NCBI GenBank assembly: GCA_900073065.1 | Contig: FJOG01000052.1 | Coordinates: 1,166-65,165, forward strand | Direction: 5' to 3' | DNA length: 64,000 bases | Source: Phialocephala subalpina | Taxonomy: Eukaryota > Ascomycota > Leotiomycetes > Helotiales > Mollisiaceae | Part shown: positions 34,263 to 44,382 of the stretch, piece after piece | Layout: each line of letters starts with the position of its first letter | How positions within the stretch are numbered: position 1 is the first letter of the stretch | Program-made: the position numbers and the translations under genes | Notes under the pieces: model-generated | The model's input: only the letters and a program-made list of their open reading frames with translations | The model's database searches: none | Told to the model about the DNA's origin: nothing

Positions 34263-35088
34263 TCAAAAGCCAGCCATCTCAATCCATTCGCCCCATGCAG
34301 ATACCATTCCATTGATTTGGCCCATTTCTAGAGCACTTAGTCCCGTAAAGTGCTTCCAATGAATCCCAGAAACTTTCACGATGAACTCCACCGTCCGGAG
34401 GATCTCCTCATCCTAATCATCACCTTTACCAATAGGATGAGGCATCGTTGTTATCAGTAAGTCGCGGCGTTCGAGAAATTTCTTCAATGCCCAGCACTCG
34501 ACCATGCTATCCAAAAATTGACGCTCAGCTATGCCATTTTCCTCTCCATACACATATTTGTTGAGGAAGTAATATCTTCTTTCTCTCAGGATCCAAGTTC
34601 CCCGATATTGATGACCCAAGAACTCCCGAACAGCGTCGACGACACCCGGCTCTTTCTCTAGAACGGATAATTCTCGACGACTGAGAGGGTGATTAGGAAA
34701 GTTGAGATTGACGAGCAAGATAGGCTTAGGATGTAGGCTTTTGAGGATGTTGTAGAACGACCGGCATGTCAGACCTAAGCTTGTGGCCGTCGTGATATCC
34801 CCTCCAGCAAGTAGAAGCTCGATGATGCTGAGCATTATGTCTTTCGGGGGGCCGCGGAGATTGAATGCAGTCTCTTTCTGGGACACCGAGAGTTAACCTG
34901 GTATTCGTTGCAACAAAGTAGAAACTATGGAGAGACTTACTTCGCGCACTTGACCTATCCATGATCGTAGCGGAAAGGGCTTTGGAAGCGCACTCGATTG
35001 CGATTTGAGACTCGGAAGTGTTGACCAAAGCGTTTCCTTCCGTTTGGGATGAGGAGATTTGAGGGTTGGCGTCCATATTTGCCGCCAT
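34263..35088 (-). pseudogene. F-box-like family member G (late TAG)
   Basis: Exon 1 starts MAANMDANPQISSS at 35088 and ends GCGCGAA|GTAAGT in phase 1. Exon 2 reads AFNLRGPPKDIMLSIIELLL (first conserved Leu changed to Pro), SLGLTCRSFYNILKSLHPKP, FLGHQYRGTW and YYFLNKYVYGEENG. An in-frame TAG at 34413-34415 sits where paralogues have the Trp of GKGDDWY(E/D)E. The frame continues DEEILRTVEF to AWGEWIEMAGF and a proper stop. TGG to TAG is CpA to TpA on the other strand, a RIP-type change. The stop removes ~50 C-terminal residues; a truncated protein is possible. Confidence 0.7.
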
Positions 35089-35327
35089 GGTTGCGACTGG
35101 CGGAGTTGATGATGGATTTAGAGAGTTTTTCGCGTCTTTCAGCCAGTCTAGGAATTTGGGCTCCGAAAAGACTCTTTCCAAGCGTGGATCAATTGCCTGT
35201 GCTAGTCGTTGTGATGCATTCACTTGCAAAGCAAGTAGGTCTAAGCGAGCTACATCGGGTATCAGAATGTCCCACAGGCCCGGGGGCATTGAGAACTATC
35301 GCCAGAAAATACTTGCAACTTCAAAAA

Positions 35328-36201
35328 TCACAAACCAACCATTGCCACCCATTCGGCCCAGACAGTCATCATCCTGTCGGCTTCCAACTCCTTGCAATAG
35401 CTCGTCTTCGCCCAATGTGTTTTCCAATGACGATTGGCACCTATGGACAACACCTTTCCCCCCAACTCTAGTTCTACCACAATCCGAAGGAGATCCAGGT
35501 ACCAGTCCTCGCCACGGCCAAATGGGCTTAGTAAGATTTTGGCACACTCCATCATCTGATAGTCAGCCACCCGTTCACGAAACTTGTATTCGTCTCTGGA
35601 AGGTAAGTGTCAGCATCTGCTCGTAATGCAATATTCCAAGAAAAGTGGGACATTATCTTCCAAGAACAGCTTGGGTTGTATTGAGATAAAACCCACATGA
35701 CACTTACAAGCCTCCTTCGATGCCATAGACTTCCTGGTTCAAGAAATGGTAATAACCTTCGTAGTGGTTGATCAACCGGTACCGTGACCCAAGAAATCCA
35801 GTCACAATGTTCACTCTGCGGTAAAAATAAAAAAAAGATCTAGACCATCGATGTTTGGGAGTGTGATCGGGCTGGGATCGAGAGGCTTCATGATGGTGTA
35901 GAAGGAACGGCAAGTAAGTCCGAGACTGAGGCTGGTGGTGGCTGTTGAACTGTACTCATGTGCCGAGATGCGGTCGACATGATTCTCGCTATTCAGATAT
36001 TCGAAGACCAGAAGGACAATCTCCTTGGGAAGTTCTCCGAGGTTGAAGGAACTCTCCTCGACCCCCGCATTCTGTCAGTCTGGAGCTTTCGAAGGACCTC
36101 ATTGACATACCTTTCCAAGGACATTCGGACCTTGATGATCTGTCGCGCTAGGCGTCGAGGAACTCGACTAGCACATTCCACTCCTTCTCCTTGTGCTCCA
36201 T
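35328..36201 (-). pseudogene. F-box-like family member H (three lesions)
   Basis: A three-exon-like paralogue. Exon 1 starts MEHKEKEWNVLVEF at 36201, with an in-frame TAG at 36148-36150. The conserved phase-1 intron follows, but a run of five Gs just after it must lose one base to keep frame. Then come SFNLGELPKEIVLLVFEYL and SLSLGLTCRSFYTIMKPLDP. A T-run near 35822-35833 shifts the frame before VNIVTGFLGSRYRL, HFLNQEVYGIEGG. A canonical intron leads to LLSPFGRGEDWYLDLL and VWAEWVAMVGL. Two of the three lesions are in homopolymers, so sequencing error should be considered for those. Confidence 0.65.
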
Positions 36202-36679
36202 ATCCTTAACTACCGATCGCCTCCATGCACATTGTAGAATAGCTCTTTCGCAGTCAATTAAGCTCCTATTTGGAAATGTTGGAGTTGTGTACGGTCATTC
36301 ACGAGTCGCTTCAACGTCTTGATAGCATCAAGGCCTTCTTCTAGGATCACGGATTTAAGGGGTCGGAAGATATCTTCTTCGATGTTAATGGGGAATGGTG
36401 ATCCACTGTCCATGGTTGTCTGGGACTTTGCAGAATATTTTCCGGATGAAGAGGCAGAACTCGTTGAAATATCGGAAGGTCGAAAGTGATGAGTAAGACA
36501 GTATCCGTAGACCAATGTGTGAGGTAAGCATGTTGCTGCAAGTGAATTCATATCGTGCCTTCCTAAAGTAGATTGTTTTACGCGAGAGACTACAAACCTC
36601 GCAAAACCGTCTCCCCGAAACAACAACAACAGGAGAAACACAAATCAATTCCTCCTGCTCTGCGAGAGCAACAGGTACG
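36202..36679. other. intergenic between divergent members H and I
   Basis: About 480 bases holding both promoters. A 127-codon minus-strand frame (36258-36641) includes a short acidic stretch but no family motif. I do not support it as a gene. Confidence 0.4.
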
Positions 36680-37348
36680 ATGTCGTCCTCCGAGCAGGGA
36701 TTGTCAATTGTCCAGTCACCAATCGAGCTTCTTTCGCGTTCCCAAGGTACGTCGTCACCTTCAACCGCGCAACGCGAACTTTTATTTACCATCTTAGATC
36801 AATCGAGTACCACCTCGAAGCCTCTCAACACCTCTCTTTGCCACCTCGCCAAGCTCTCCGATGACATCTTGATGCTCATATTCGAATTGATCTTTACCGA
36901 CTACGGAATTTGTGGTGCAACCTGCTTTGGTCTCGCCCATAGACAGCTGTATAAGGTCCTCAAGTCGTTCCATCCAGATCCGATCTCCTTAGCCGCTCGT
37001 ATTGAGTCAAGCTTCTCCCGAACAAACTTGAACTGCACCGACAATAGCACGTTCTATCCAGGTGTCTGCCTCGGCACGATGTTGAAGAACTTCATGGCTC
37101 CGAATTACAGACCTGCCAATAACCCCGAATATCGCTACCTTCCAGTAGCGAAATACGGTCGAAAAGCAGGATCTCGGGACGAGGAGGAGCTGGAGAAGTT
37201 GTATGTGGATGAGTGGATGAAGCAGCTCAAGGAGGGAATCAAGTTCGGTGAGCCTGGAGGGGTCCTGATGCCATGGGAGACGAGCTCGGGACGGTTCTGG
37301 AGAGATGAAGAGTGCGCGATTGTAAGAAGATTCCAGGGGAAGGATTAG
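36680..37348 (+). CDS. F-box-like family member I (intact, opposite strand)
   Basis: The only plus-strand member, at the end of the array. Exon 1 (36680-36746) is followed by a 51-nt canonical intron (GTACGT to CTTAG) in phase 1 after CAAG. The intron is in frame and open, so a naive reading frame runs through it. Spliced length is about 205 residues. The motif block is HLAKLSDDILMLIFELIF, FGLAHRQLYKVLKSFHPDP, FMAPNYRP and VAKYGRKAGSRDEE. The ending differs: GGVLMPWETSSGRFWRDEE and VRRF, without the MAAW.EW block. It may be a shortened, diverged copy. Called F-box-like by resemblance to its neighbours. Confidence 0.65.
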   Translation: MSSSEQGLSIVQSPIELLSRSQGTSSPSTAQRELLFTILDQSSTTSKPLNTSLCHLAKLSDDILMLIFELIFTDYGICGATCFGLAHRQLYKVLKSFHPDPISLAARIESSFSRTNLNCTDNSTFYPGVCLGTMLKNFMAPNYRPANNPEYRYLPVAKYGRKAGSRDEEELEKLYVDEWMKQLKEGIKFGEPGGVLMPWETSSGRFWRDEECAIVRRFQGKD

Positions 37349-37859
37349 TTGTATCACATCTGGTATCTTGTATGCAGACGATCCACCGGATGGAGTGTTT
37401 CGCTAAGAGCAAATGAATCGCCTCAATGGCCTTGAAGAGATTGTCCTTCCCCCAAACCGTACTTTTCGGTATAATAAGTTCTCAGCCGTGCAGCCTCAAA
37501 TCCATCCATCCTAGGGACCTCCATTAGCACCTATCTCGCGTTACTTCTCCATGCAGTTGCTGTTTCCACATGGGTTTCCATTTATTACTTCATAGCCACA
37601 CCAACTCCAGCGCCATTATCTTTCAAATATACCGTATAATATCTTTCCGTCCTCTTTTTTTCTACCTTCAACCAAATTTCGGTATAGTAGCTGGTATCTT
37701 GCATTTATTTAAGCCCCGTTCAATTAACGGACATTATGTTCTAGCCCTATGTCTCACGTGAGCAGCGCCGCCTTTGCTCAAGCGAGGCTCAGGTCTACCC
37801 AGGTGTGTTGGACGTGGTGACGGCGGCTGGAGTGGGTCTGGGTGGAGTTAAGAGGGCTG
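37349..37859. other. intergenic
   Basis: About 500 bases right of member I, pyrimidine-rich around 37630-37680. Nothing coding was recognised. Confidence 0.4.
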
Positions 37860-38208
37860 GGGGCTTGTGGGTGGTTGTTGGAGGGTCTGATTTAGCGAGT
37901 GGGAGTGGGGTAACTAGTGGTGGTAGTTGTGGGAAAGAGGAGTTGGTGCAGGCGAAGCTGAAGATTGAGCGGCTGCAGGGCGGTGCAGAGAAACAGAAAA
38001 GGCGTGAGAGAGGTGGTTTAAGAGTGAAAGGAGAAAAATGGTGGTGGTGGCGGATCAGAAGTTGGCTGCGGCTGAACATTGTTGGCAGAAGATGGAGGGT
38101 GAACTGAAGAGGGGTAGCGTGGAACTGGCGAGGGCGAAGGGGAATTTGGAACTGGAACATGTGCGGGCTGAGCGGGATGAGCTACTTGCTGCCGGGGATG
38201 TTATATAG
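37860..38208 (+). pseudogene. possible coiled-coil gene remnant
   Basis: Two stretches in different frames read like one coiled-coil protein. The first is ELVQAKLKIERLQGGAEKQKRRER. The second is MVVVADQKLAAAEHCWQ then KMEGELKRGSVELARAKGNLELEHVRAERDELLAA, ending at TAG 38206-38208. The frame change lies in the GGTGGTGGTGG run near 38040. Neither half has a start with good context. No function can be assigned and chance is a real possibility in such GA-rich DNA. Confidence 0.3.
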
Positions 38209-38689
38209 TTGAAGGTTTACATCAGGAAGAGCATCTAGATTTGACCCGCTAGCCTCCCTTAGCAAATTGGTGCAGATAGTAGCAAGGTACCAAGGATTTG
38301 TGGAGTGGTTAGCGAGCGCCACAGAGCAAAGGCTTCGTCTCAACACTATCTTTAAAAATTTCAGACCAGTATGCGTGCTTCATTGGTGATTTTAGCTCTC
38401 TTTTTGCGCTGCGGCAGTTCAATCTAGATCGCGACAGCCGTATAGGCTTTGCCAGGCAGTCGCAGGACGCAAGTTAGAATGGACTATAATTCAGGCATAA
38501 GTACGCAGACCCGATGTTGCAGATTCTGATTAATTATGCTATACTAAACATGGTATCTAGACAATTTACAAAGTATCCATCTTCAAGCTTTGACGCCTAC
38601 ACTCCGACACTCCATTACAACATTCTTTCTAGCGTACTCCAATACAGATGAATTGAACGCCTTAAATTATTAAACTTAAAATACAAATC
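38209..38689. other. intergenic
   Basis: About 480 bases downstream of the Zn2Cys6 gene. Nothing coding was seen. Confidence 0.4.
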
Positions 38690-41275
38690 CTATTCCTTCA
38701 TCTCGCCCCAGAAGTTATGCTCATGGGGATTGAGCGCAAAGAAGGATGTAGGCTCTGCTCGCAGGTAAGCATGTGTGCGGACATATGGGGCAAAACATCA
38801 TCGTAAAAGGGCTAGACTTACCATAGAGATCCTCGTCCCCTGGACTTAGCGTCCCAAATTGACTAGGCGACCAATCTTCGAGGTTAATATTTGAAGGACT
38901 CTCAGAAGGGTAAGATGCTTGTCCAACAAAAGTTCTCGATAATCCCAAAGTAGAGCCATTGCTCTGCTCAACCGAAATTCTCATATTTCGGAAATAACTG
39001 CTTTCGGCCGCCGGATCTGAATCTGTTACAGACGCTGAAGACGATATGGAGGAAAGGGGAGGTGCCGAACTAGGAGAGGTCTTGGCTGATAGGCCTAAAA
39101 CTAATTGTCGTTGAAGGTTTTTGATCAGGCTTGAATACCTGCGAGCAAAGGGATTTCTATGGCCACAGAACTCGAGGGTTTGAATCGAGGCGTCGATTGC
39201 GGCGAGCTCGCGGGCCTGATCATTTGGTCCTGGCAATCCATAACCACTTCCATTTTGCTTTAGTTTCCAGACGGCCGCAAGAATCATAATATGGGCTGCA
39301 TTAATCAAGAAAAACCTGTTGGGGTATTAGTGCTATAAAGTGAGACCAGGATATTCATAGTGAAACGTACACTGGCATGAACGACTTCCTTGGTGCAAAT
39401 GATAAACTCAACATTGCAGTGGCGTTATTGATCAGGCGAGACGCAAAGTCAACGCTGAACTCAGACATTAGTCTTATCCACGTCGAGGAAAATGCTTCAT
39501 TAATTGGATTCGATAGCGCTACGTACCACAAAGTCGCTTCAGACGATATCGCCGATACAATAGGACTCCCGAAGTTACTTGACGTCTCCATTTTTAACGC
39601 CCTCAATAAGAATGGCCTTGTGACTAACATCCACGCCCCTAGGTGCATGAAATGTAAATTGAACTAAAATAGTGTTAGATGAATTCCTAAGACTTTCTGC
39701 TTCAAAACTAACTATCGATTCAGCCTGGTCCTTGGAGGAATTTGGAACTTCGCCCGATTGGATGTATTGCTGAAGAGGATTTGGCAAACTGGACATCCAA
39801 TTTTCGAGCTCAATTTTGTATTGGCGGCATATGTTGAGACTGGACTGCTCTGAAAAATACATATCACGTAATATATTTCCTGATATTATTGCTAAAGTGG
39901 TGATATTATTTTGAGGGGTATCCGTCAAGGTCAATCTGAAATTCGGGTCCTAGTAACTGTTATCAAATGGCGATACTGAATATTTCTGTCTCTTACCTTA
40001 AAAATGGGATCTCTAGAAATACTTTCCTTAATGCGTGGTAGTCGTCCTAGGAAAATTGCCACCCAACTATTGCAGCACAATGAGATGGATGATACGGTAA
40101 CGACTCGCACGGTAGACATACCGGTCAAAGGAGATTATAGTTAACCATAGCCGTCGCCATTCCTGATACTCGTTGTCTGATAATTCTTTCAGAATATTGT
40201 TTCCTATATCTAGCTGAAATCTTTGGGCGCCTCGAATCGCGGCATCTATCGATTGTGAGCTTCAGTTGCTATTATTCGGCGAGCAATGGCGTTACCAAGG
40301 TGCATCCATACGGAGTTCCATTTTGTTGGTGGCTGGTAGATGCAAAGGAGAAGCATTGCCCGTATAACCCATATCGTGCTTTGGGGGGCCTCATCAATGG
40401 CATCATCGATGTACTTTTGGCCGATTTCGTGGTATGTTGCTCCATCGGTATCATAGATATCATCGAACTGGACACCTACAGCGAAGATTAAGAACATCTG
40501 GCAAAACCAAGATATGCTGACCCCGGCTGGTTCCTCGTACATGAGGGCCAATTGGGCCTGCGCTTCCTCTCTGTTACAGACATACAAGATAGAGTTCTGA
40601 TAGTCGAAAAACAAATTGAGAAGGCAGCGAGAGACGTCCTGTGATGGGAGGGAATCCCTTAGGATCTTACGGACATGATCCGGGCTCCGTTCAAGAGCAG
40701 GCTCCTTGATGGGGTTGGTATCAGACTGGAAAGTGGAAAGCCCGCTGTCAGGTGAGACCTGCTCCCTGACTATGGAGGAGACTTCGCGATGAAAAGCTGG
40801 CAAGCTGGCATTGCCTGGTCGCGCATCCAGAAGCGCATCTTCGTGGGAACCCGAGCTGCAACCCTTATCTAAATTAAGGCGCCGAACCTATGGCAGCAGT
40901 GTCAGCCTTGTGCGTATTCAGCAGAGGGGGAGATGCAACACACGATGTCGCCGAATATCTCTGCGTAGAGGCGGTCGTAGTCGGCATCTGAAATGGACGG
41001 GCGACTCGATCTATGAGGGCGATTAGTCGGGTTTTTGCCAAGAGAAGGACGCTGGGAACAAACGGCAGTGCAAAGGTAGATTCAGGCGATCTGCTGGTCT
41101 CTGGCACTCGTGTCTTCGAGCCGCTGTACGAACAGCTTATGGCCCTCAGCGTGCAATTCGAGCACCGTGGCTGTTCCCCGCCGCATTTTTGATGCCTGGA
41201 CCTGCACATTTCGCATGTCGGCGTACGCTGTGTGGGCTTGGTCACCCGATAATTAGAATTATGGGCTGACGACAT
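38690..41275 (-). CDS. Zn2Cys6 transcription factor with fungal_trans domain
   Basis: A zinc-cluster regulator of roughly 640 residues with about nine introns. The start MSSAHNSNYRV leads to the zinc cluster CEMCRSRHQKCGGEQPRC and SNC plus a final Cys six residues on, with the standard C-x2-C-x6-C-x6-C-x2-C-x6-C spacing. The fungal transcription-factor domain follows: PPTKWNSVWMHL, DAAIRGAQRFQLD, the EWRRLWLTIISFDR motif, then HLGAWMLVTRPFLLRAL. The C-terminus is GEMKE and a TAG. Short introns restore frame at each junction, including 39712-39664 (49 nt, GTTAGT donor, CTAAC branch), without which a false frameshift appears. No lesion was seen. Likely a nuclear activator or repressor; the target is unknown. 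Confidence 0.82.
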
Positions 41276-41631
41276 GGTACCGGGTGATGGATTTCGAAAG
41301 AATAGTGGTACGTTCATATGTTCATTAAAGGGTCCTGTTTTGGTTATGCCGAACCGATTAGCGTGTTGCCTGAGGCATTAAGTCGGGTGGGCAGAACCCT
41401 GTTGTTTTCAGCAGCTGCAGGAGCAGGGTAGACCCGCATCGCTTATCACTTATCACGTGGTTGTTTATTTTTTTGTTTGGTTTATCCCTCTGTATATATA
41501 TAACTAAATAGGTACCAATGCTCAAATACGTGTCCAGCATACCGCCGGCGAAACGGCTAGTTTACTCTGCCACGGCCTCGCTATTTAGAAGTGTCGAGGG
41601 GAGGGGGGGAATCTATCAATGCGCCTTCTTG
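41276..41631. other. intergenic between divergent/tandem minus-strand genes
   Basis: About 350 bases upstream of the zinc-cluster gene and downstream of the Tda3-like gene. A short T-run and TATATATATA lie near 41464-41502, which could serve as promoter elements for the zinc-cluster gene. No gene was seen. Confidence 0.35.
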
Positions 41632-42965
41632 TCAACGAATCCTTCGAGGGTCTAAACTCGCCACGTCCATACAACTAACTTTTCCATCGATGATGAGCTC
41701 ACTAATCGCCTTTCCTGTTGCAGGTGCATTGGAGATGCCCCAACACGAATGTCCTGTGGCTAGAACAAGTCCCGCCAGCTCCGTATGGCCTACTAGCGGA
41801 TCGCTACTAGCTCCAACATCTAACGTGGGCAGGTAACACGCACGTCTTCCAGTCACCTTGCCGTTCCGCAACTCGTCCGACACACTCATGGCAGCGTTGA
41901 TGATGTCATGGCAAGTATCGGGGGAGATCTCAACAGCGTTACCAGGGGGCGGCAAGGGAATATCCAGATCCCCTTGGCCACAAATGTAAACCTCATTGTT
42001 CGGACGTGCATATATTTCCAACGAGATGGGTTTCGCTGCTCCAACAGTCGGTCGAGAGTCGCTGAGGCGGATATCAGAGAACAAGCAATAAGCAGACACT
42101 GGCCTTTTGAGCTTGATAGTCACGCTGTGTGCGCGGAGTGGGTGGATTCGGACTCTCGGAAACAGTGTAGGGGTCCAAGGTCCTGCGGCAAGCACAACAG
42201 TAGTAGCTGGAAGAATGTGTTGTTCCAAGGTAATCTTGTCCACGTAAGTGACCGAAACCACCTTCTTTTGCGTTAGATCGTCAAAGGAAGTCAGGGGTGA
42301 AGTACTCTCGGAAGCGCCGTCCGCGTTGCAGCAATTGATATGCTCCACCTTTCCCATAATAATCCTTGCCCCGCTTTGCTCTGCCAGCCTCGCCATGGAG
42401 TTTGTAAATTGAAAAGGATGCACCTGTGCAGTGGAGCTTGTATCGGCGAATTCTTCGTAGGTTTGAGCGCTCTTGTGGTCAAACCAGTCTAGGTCATGTG
42501 GCAGCACCGACGATTTCTTGGGGTCTCCGGCCCACCATTTCCCCAGGTCAATATTCGGATGGCTGCTCGACTCCAGCTTGGAAGTGTCCTTTCGCTGGGA
42601 CACAACAGCAGTCAGTTGTCCGCACTGAACGCGGCGGTAGCCCCAGAGCTCAGCGCCGTTATGGTCTCGGGCCAGTTGATCGTGTAAGTCGAAACTCAGC
42701 CTGGCAAGGTTGCTTGGGTTGGCCCAGGCAGCCAGTAGCCCACCGGCTTTGCCCGAAGCTCCGTTGGCCAGTTTCGCAGCTTCGATGAGTGTGATGGTGT
42801 GGACGGAGGGTTTAAACTGAGGATGATGGGTGAGGTAGTATGCGGTAGTGCATCCTATGATTCCACCTCCTATACATGTCATGTGAGCAAAGCCTGCCCG
42901 ACAAAGTGGTGGCCAGACCTCATACCTATAATAACAATATTTTGTTTTTCCTCGGGCGCAGACAT
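41632..42965 (-). CDS. FAD-dependent oxidoreductase, Tda3-like (DAO fold)
   Basis: An FAD oxidoreductase of the glycine/D-amino-acid oxidase fold, about 425 residues in two exons. Exon 1 encodes MSAPEEKQNIVII, and a 56-nt canonical intron joins it to GGGIIGCTTAYYL, completing the FAD-binding GGGIIG motif. The block LIEAAKLANGASGKAGGLLA is characteristic of the yeast Tda3-type family. The tail ATGHSCWGISNAPATGKAISELI binds the flavin. No lesion was seen. Yeast Tda3 has been linked to endosome-to-Golgi traffic; the reaction is not known. Its neighbours do not suggest a pathway. Confidence 0.82.
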
Positions 42966-43223
42966 GTCATTTGCCTTTGCCCGTAGCTCGGATGTTTCTG
43001 TAGATGGGGTGTCGGATGAGAATTGTGCTCAGAACTAACGAGCGGTATCTGCAAGCCAACAAATCTCCATGTCAGGGCCAATATGTACAGAAGGGCCTCG
43101 TGGGGCTTGGCCATGCCCGTGCAGATCGTTAATGCATGCTTAGTCAGGATTCCGAGGAAACTACTCCAAGCCCGAGGACTTTTCAGCCACACTCCGCGGG
43201 ACTTTGCCTTCTCTCCAATCAGC

Positions 43224-43787
43224 TCAGCTCTCGATTTCGTCTTGGGCCTCGTGAACAGTGACTTGTATGGGTCGCCCGCCAGCAATTGGTTTTGCCGTTT
43301 CCCAGTATTCCATCTGGGCCCAGTCACGTGCAGCGTCTTCCACATCAGCCCATTCCGAACCTGAGTCCGTATCTGAGTCTGAATCCGTATCTGAGTCGCT
43401 GCCTGATTCGGTGCCTGAGTCCGAGCACCAGTCCAAGTCCGGGTCCGGGTCCGGGTCGGAGTCTGAATCCGAATCCGAATCATCCGAATCCTCAGGGTCA
43501 CATCTGTCTTCCTCAGATCCTCCGACAACTTCGTCTTGAGCGTCGCTTTCATTCCATGTGGGCTCTGTGACTGAGAGCTCGATGATCAGATAGTCGAGGA
43601 GTTGAGCGTGACCCAAGACGCGCCGTAGATGCGGATCCTTGCGTGACGCCTCCTGGGCCAGTTTCCCGCGCACTCGTCTTGCCAGTGAATATATGTCTGC
43701 CATTGCGTGGTAGGGCTTCAGTATTATCTGATGTAGGATTTCTTCCAAATGAGATCTTTGATTAATGTATGGGGTAGAGTTACCCAT
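43224..43787 (-). CDS. hypothetical protein with Asp/Ser repeat tract
   Basis: An intronless gene of about 187 residues. The start MGNSTPYINQRSHLEEIL is preferred over upstream in-frame residues because the block from here (ADIYSLARRVRGKLAQEASR, DPHLRRVLGHAQLLDYLI) reads like a conserved fungal protein of unknown function. The second half is a very acidic, repetitive tract of Ser-Asp and Pro-Asp dipeptides (minus strand of about 43350-43490). It ends with EYWETAKPIAGGRPIQVTVH. The tract is built from GA(T/C)TC(A/G/T)-type repeats that could expand or contract. No domain or localisation signal was recognised. Confidence 0.6.
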   Translation of the reverse strand: MGNSTPYINQRSHLEEILHQIILKPYHAMADIYSLARRVRGKLAQEASRKDPHLRRVLGHAQLLDYLIIELSVTEPTWNESDAQDEVVGGSEEDRCDPEDSDDSDSDSDSDPDPDPDLDWCSDSGTESGSDSDTDSDSDTDSGSEWADVEDAARDWAQMEYWETAKPIAGGRPIQVTVHEAQDEIES

Positions 43788-44382
43788 GTGCGGCTTTATA
43801 TGTAAATTATCTCCTCTCCCATCAAACCCCATGGGGAAAGCACAAGACGCACGCCAACTGGTGCGAGGGACGTCGCCAAGCTTTGATGCCTCGGGGGTTT
43901 TTGGTGGCCCCCGGCTCCACTTCGGCATCCAAAACCCCTCGGAATCCTGGGGTATTGAAGGGTGGGTCCGCGGGGAATTGGGCAGTACGCGGTCCTCCCC
44001 GCGCTGCGCGCGTGCTTTGAAACCTCAGGCAGCATTTTTGTCCTCCTCGCCTCGCAGAAACTCAGCCGAGGGAGGAAAGGTAGGGGAGTTTTGCATCCCG
44101 CTCGCCGAACCCCTCCACGAGGCTGGTGCGGTTCCCCGCAAGGACTCCTCGGCACGTAAGCGAGGAACCAGTCCTCGACGTGGCAGCCTACTTAGGATAT
44201 AATACTTAGAAACATTACACGCACTACCACACCATCTACTCTGTGCAGAACACTCCAGCCAACTACTCACTTCAGCAATCGCCTCACCCAAAATTTCGCA
44301 GAACTTGACTGCTGTCCTCTACTAGCGGTATCCGCTTCGACTATTAACAAGCCCTAAGTGCATTTGTTGTTACAACAGAGCC
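43788..44382. other. intergenic, partly GC-rich
   Basis: About 600 bases between divergent genes, with an unusually GC-rich, CG-containing core at about 43960-44180. Long overlapping frames here on both strands reflect GC content rather than genes. Nothing else was recognised. Confidence 0.4.

Noticed and set aside
36258..36641. 127-codon minus-strand frame between members H and I
   Set aside because: Hydrophobic and Ser-rich pieces without family motifs; lies in the divergent promoter space.
39660..39720. Apparent frameshift in the zinc-cluster gene at 38690-41275
   Set aside because: A 49-nt intron (39712-39664) with GTTAGT donor, CTAAC branch and TTTTAG acceptor restores the frame exactly.
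43960..44200. Long open frames on both strands
   Set aside because: All six frames stay open because of high GC; no codon bias or domain supports a gene.
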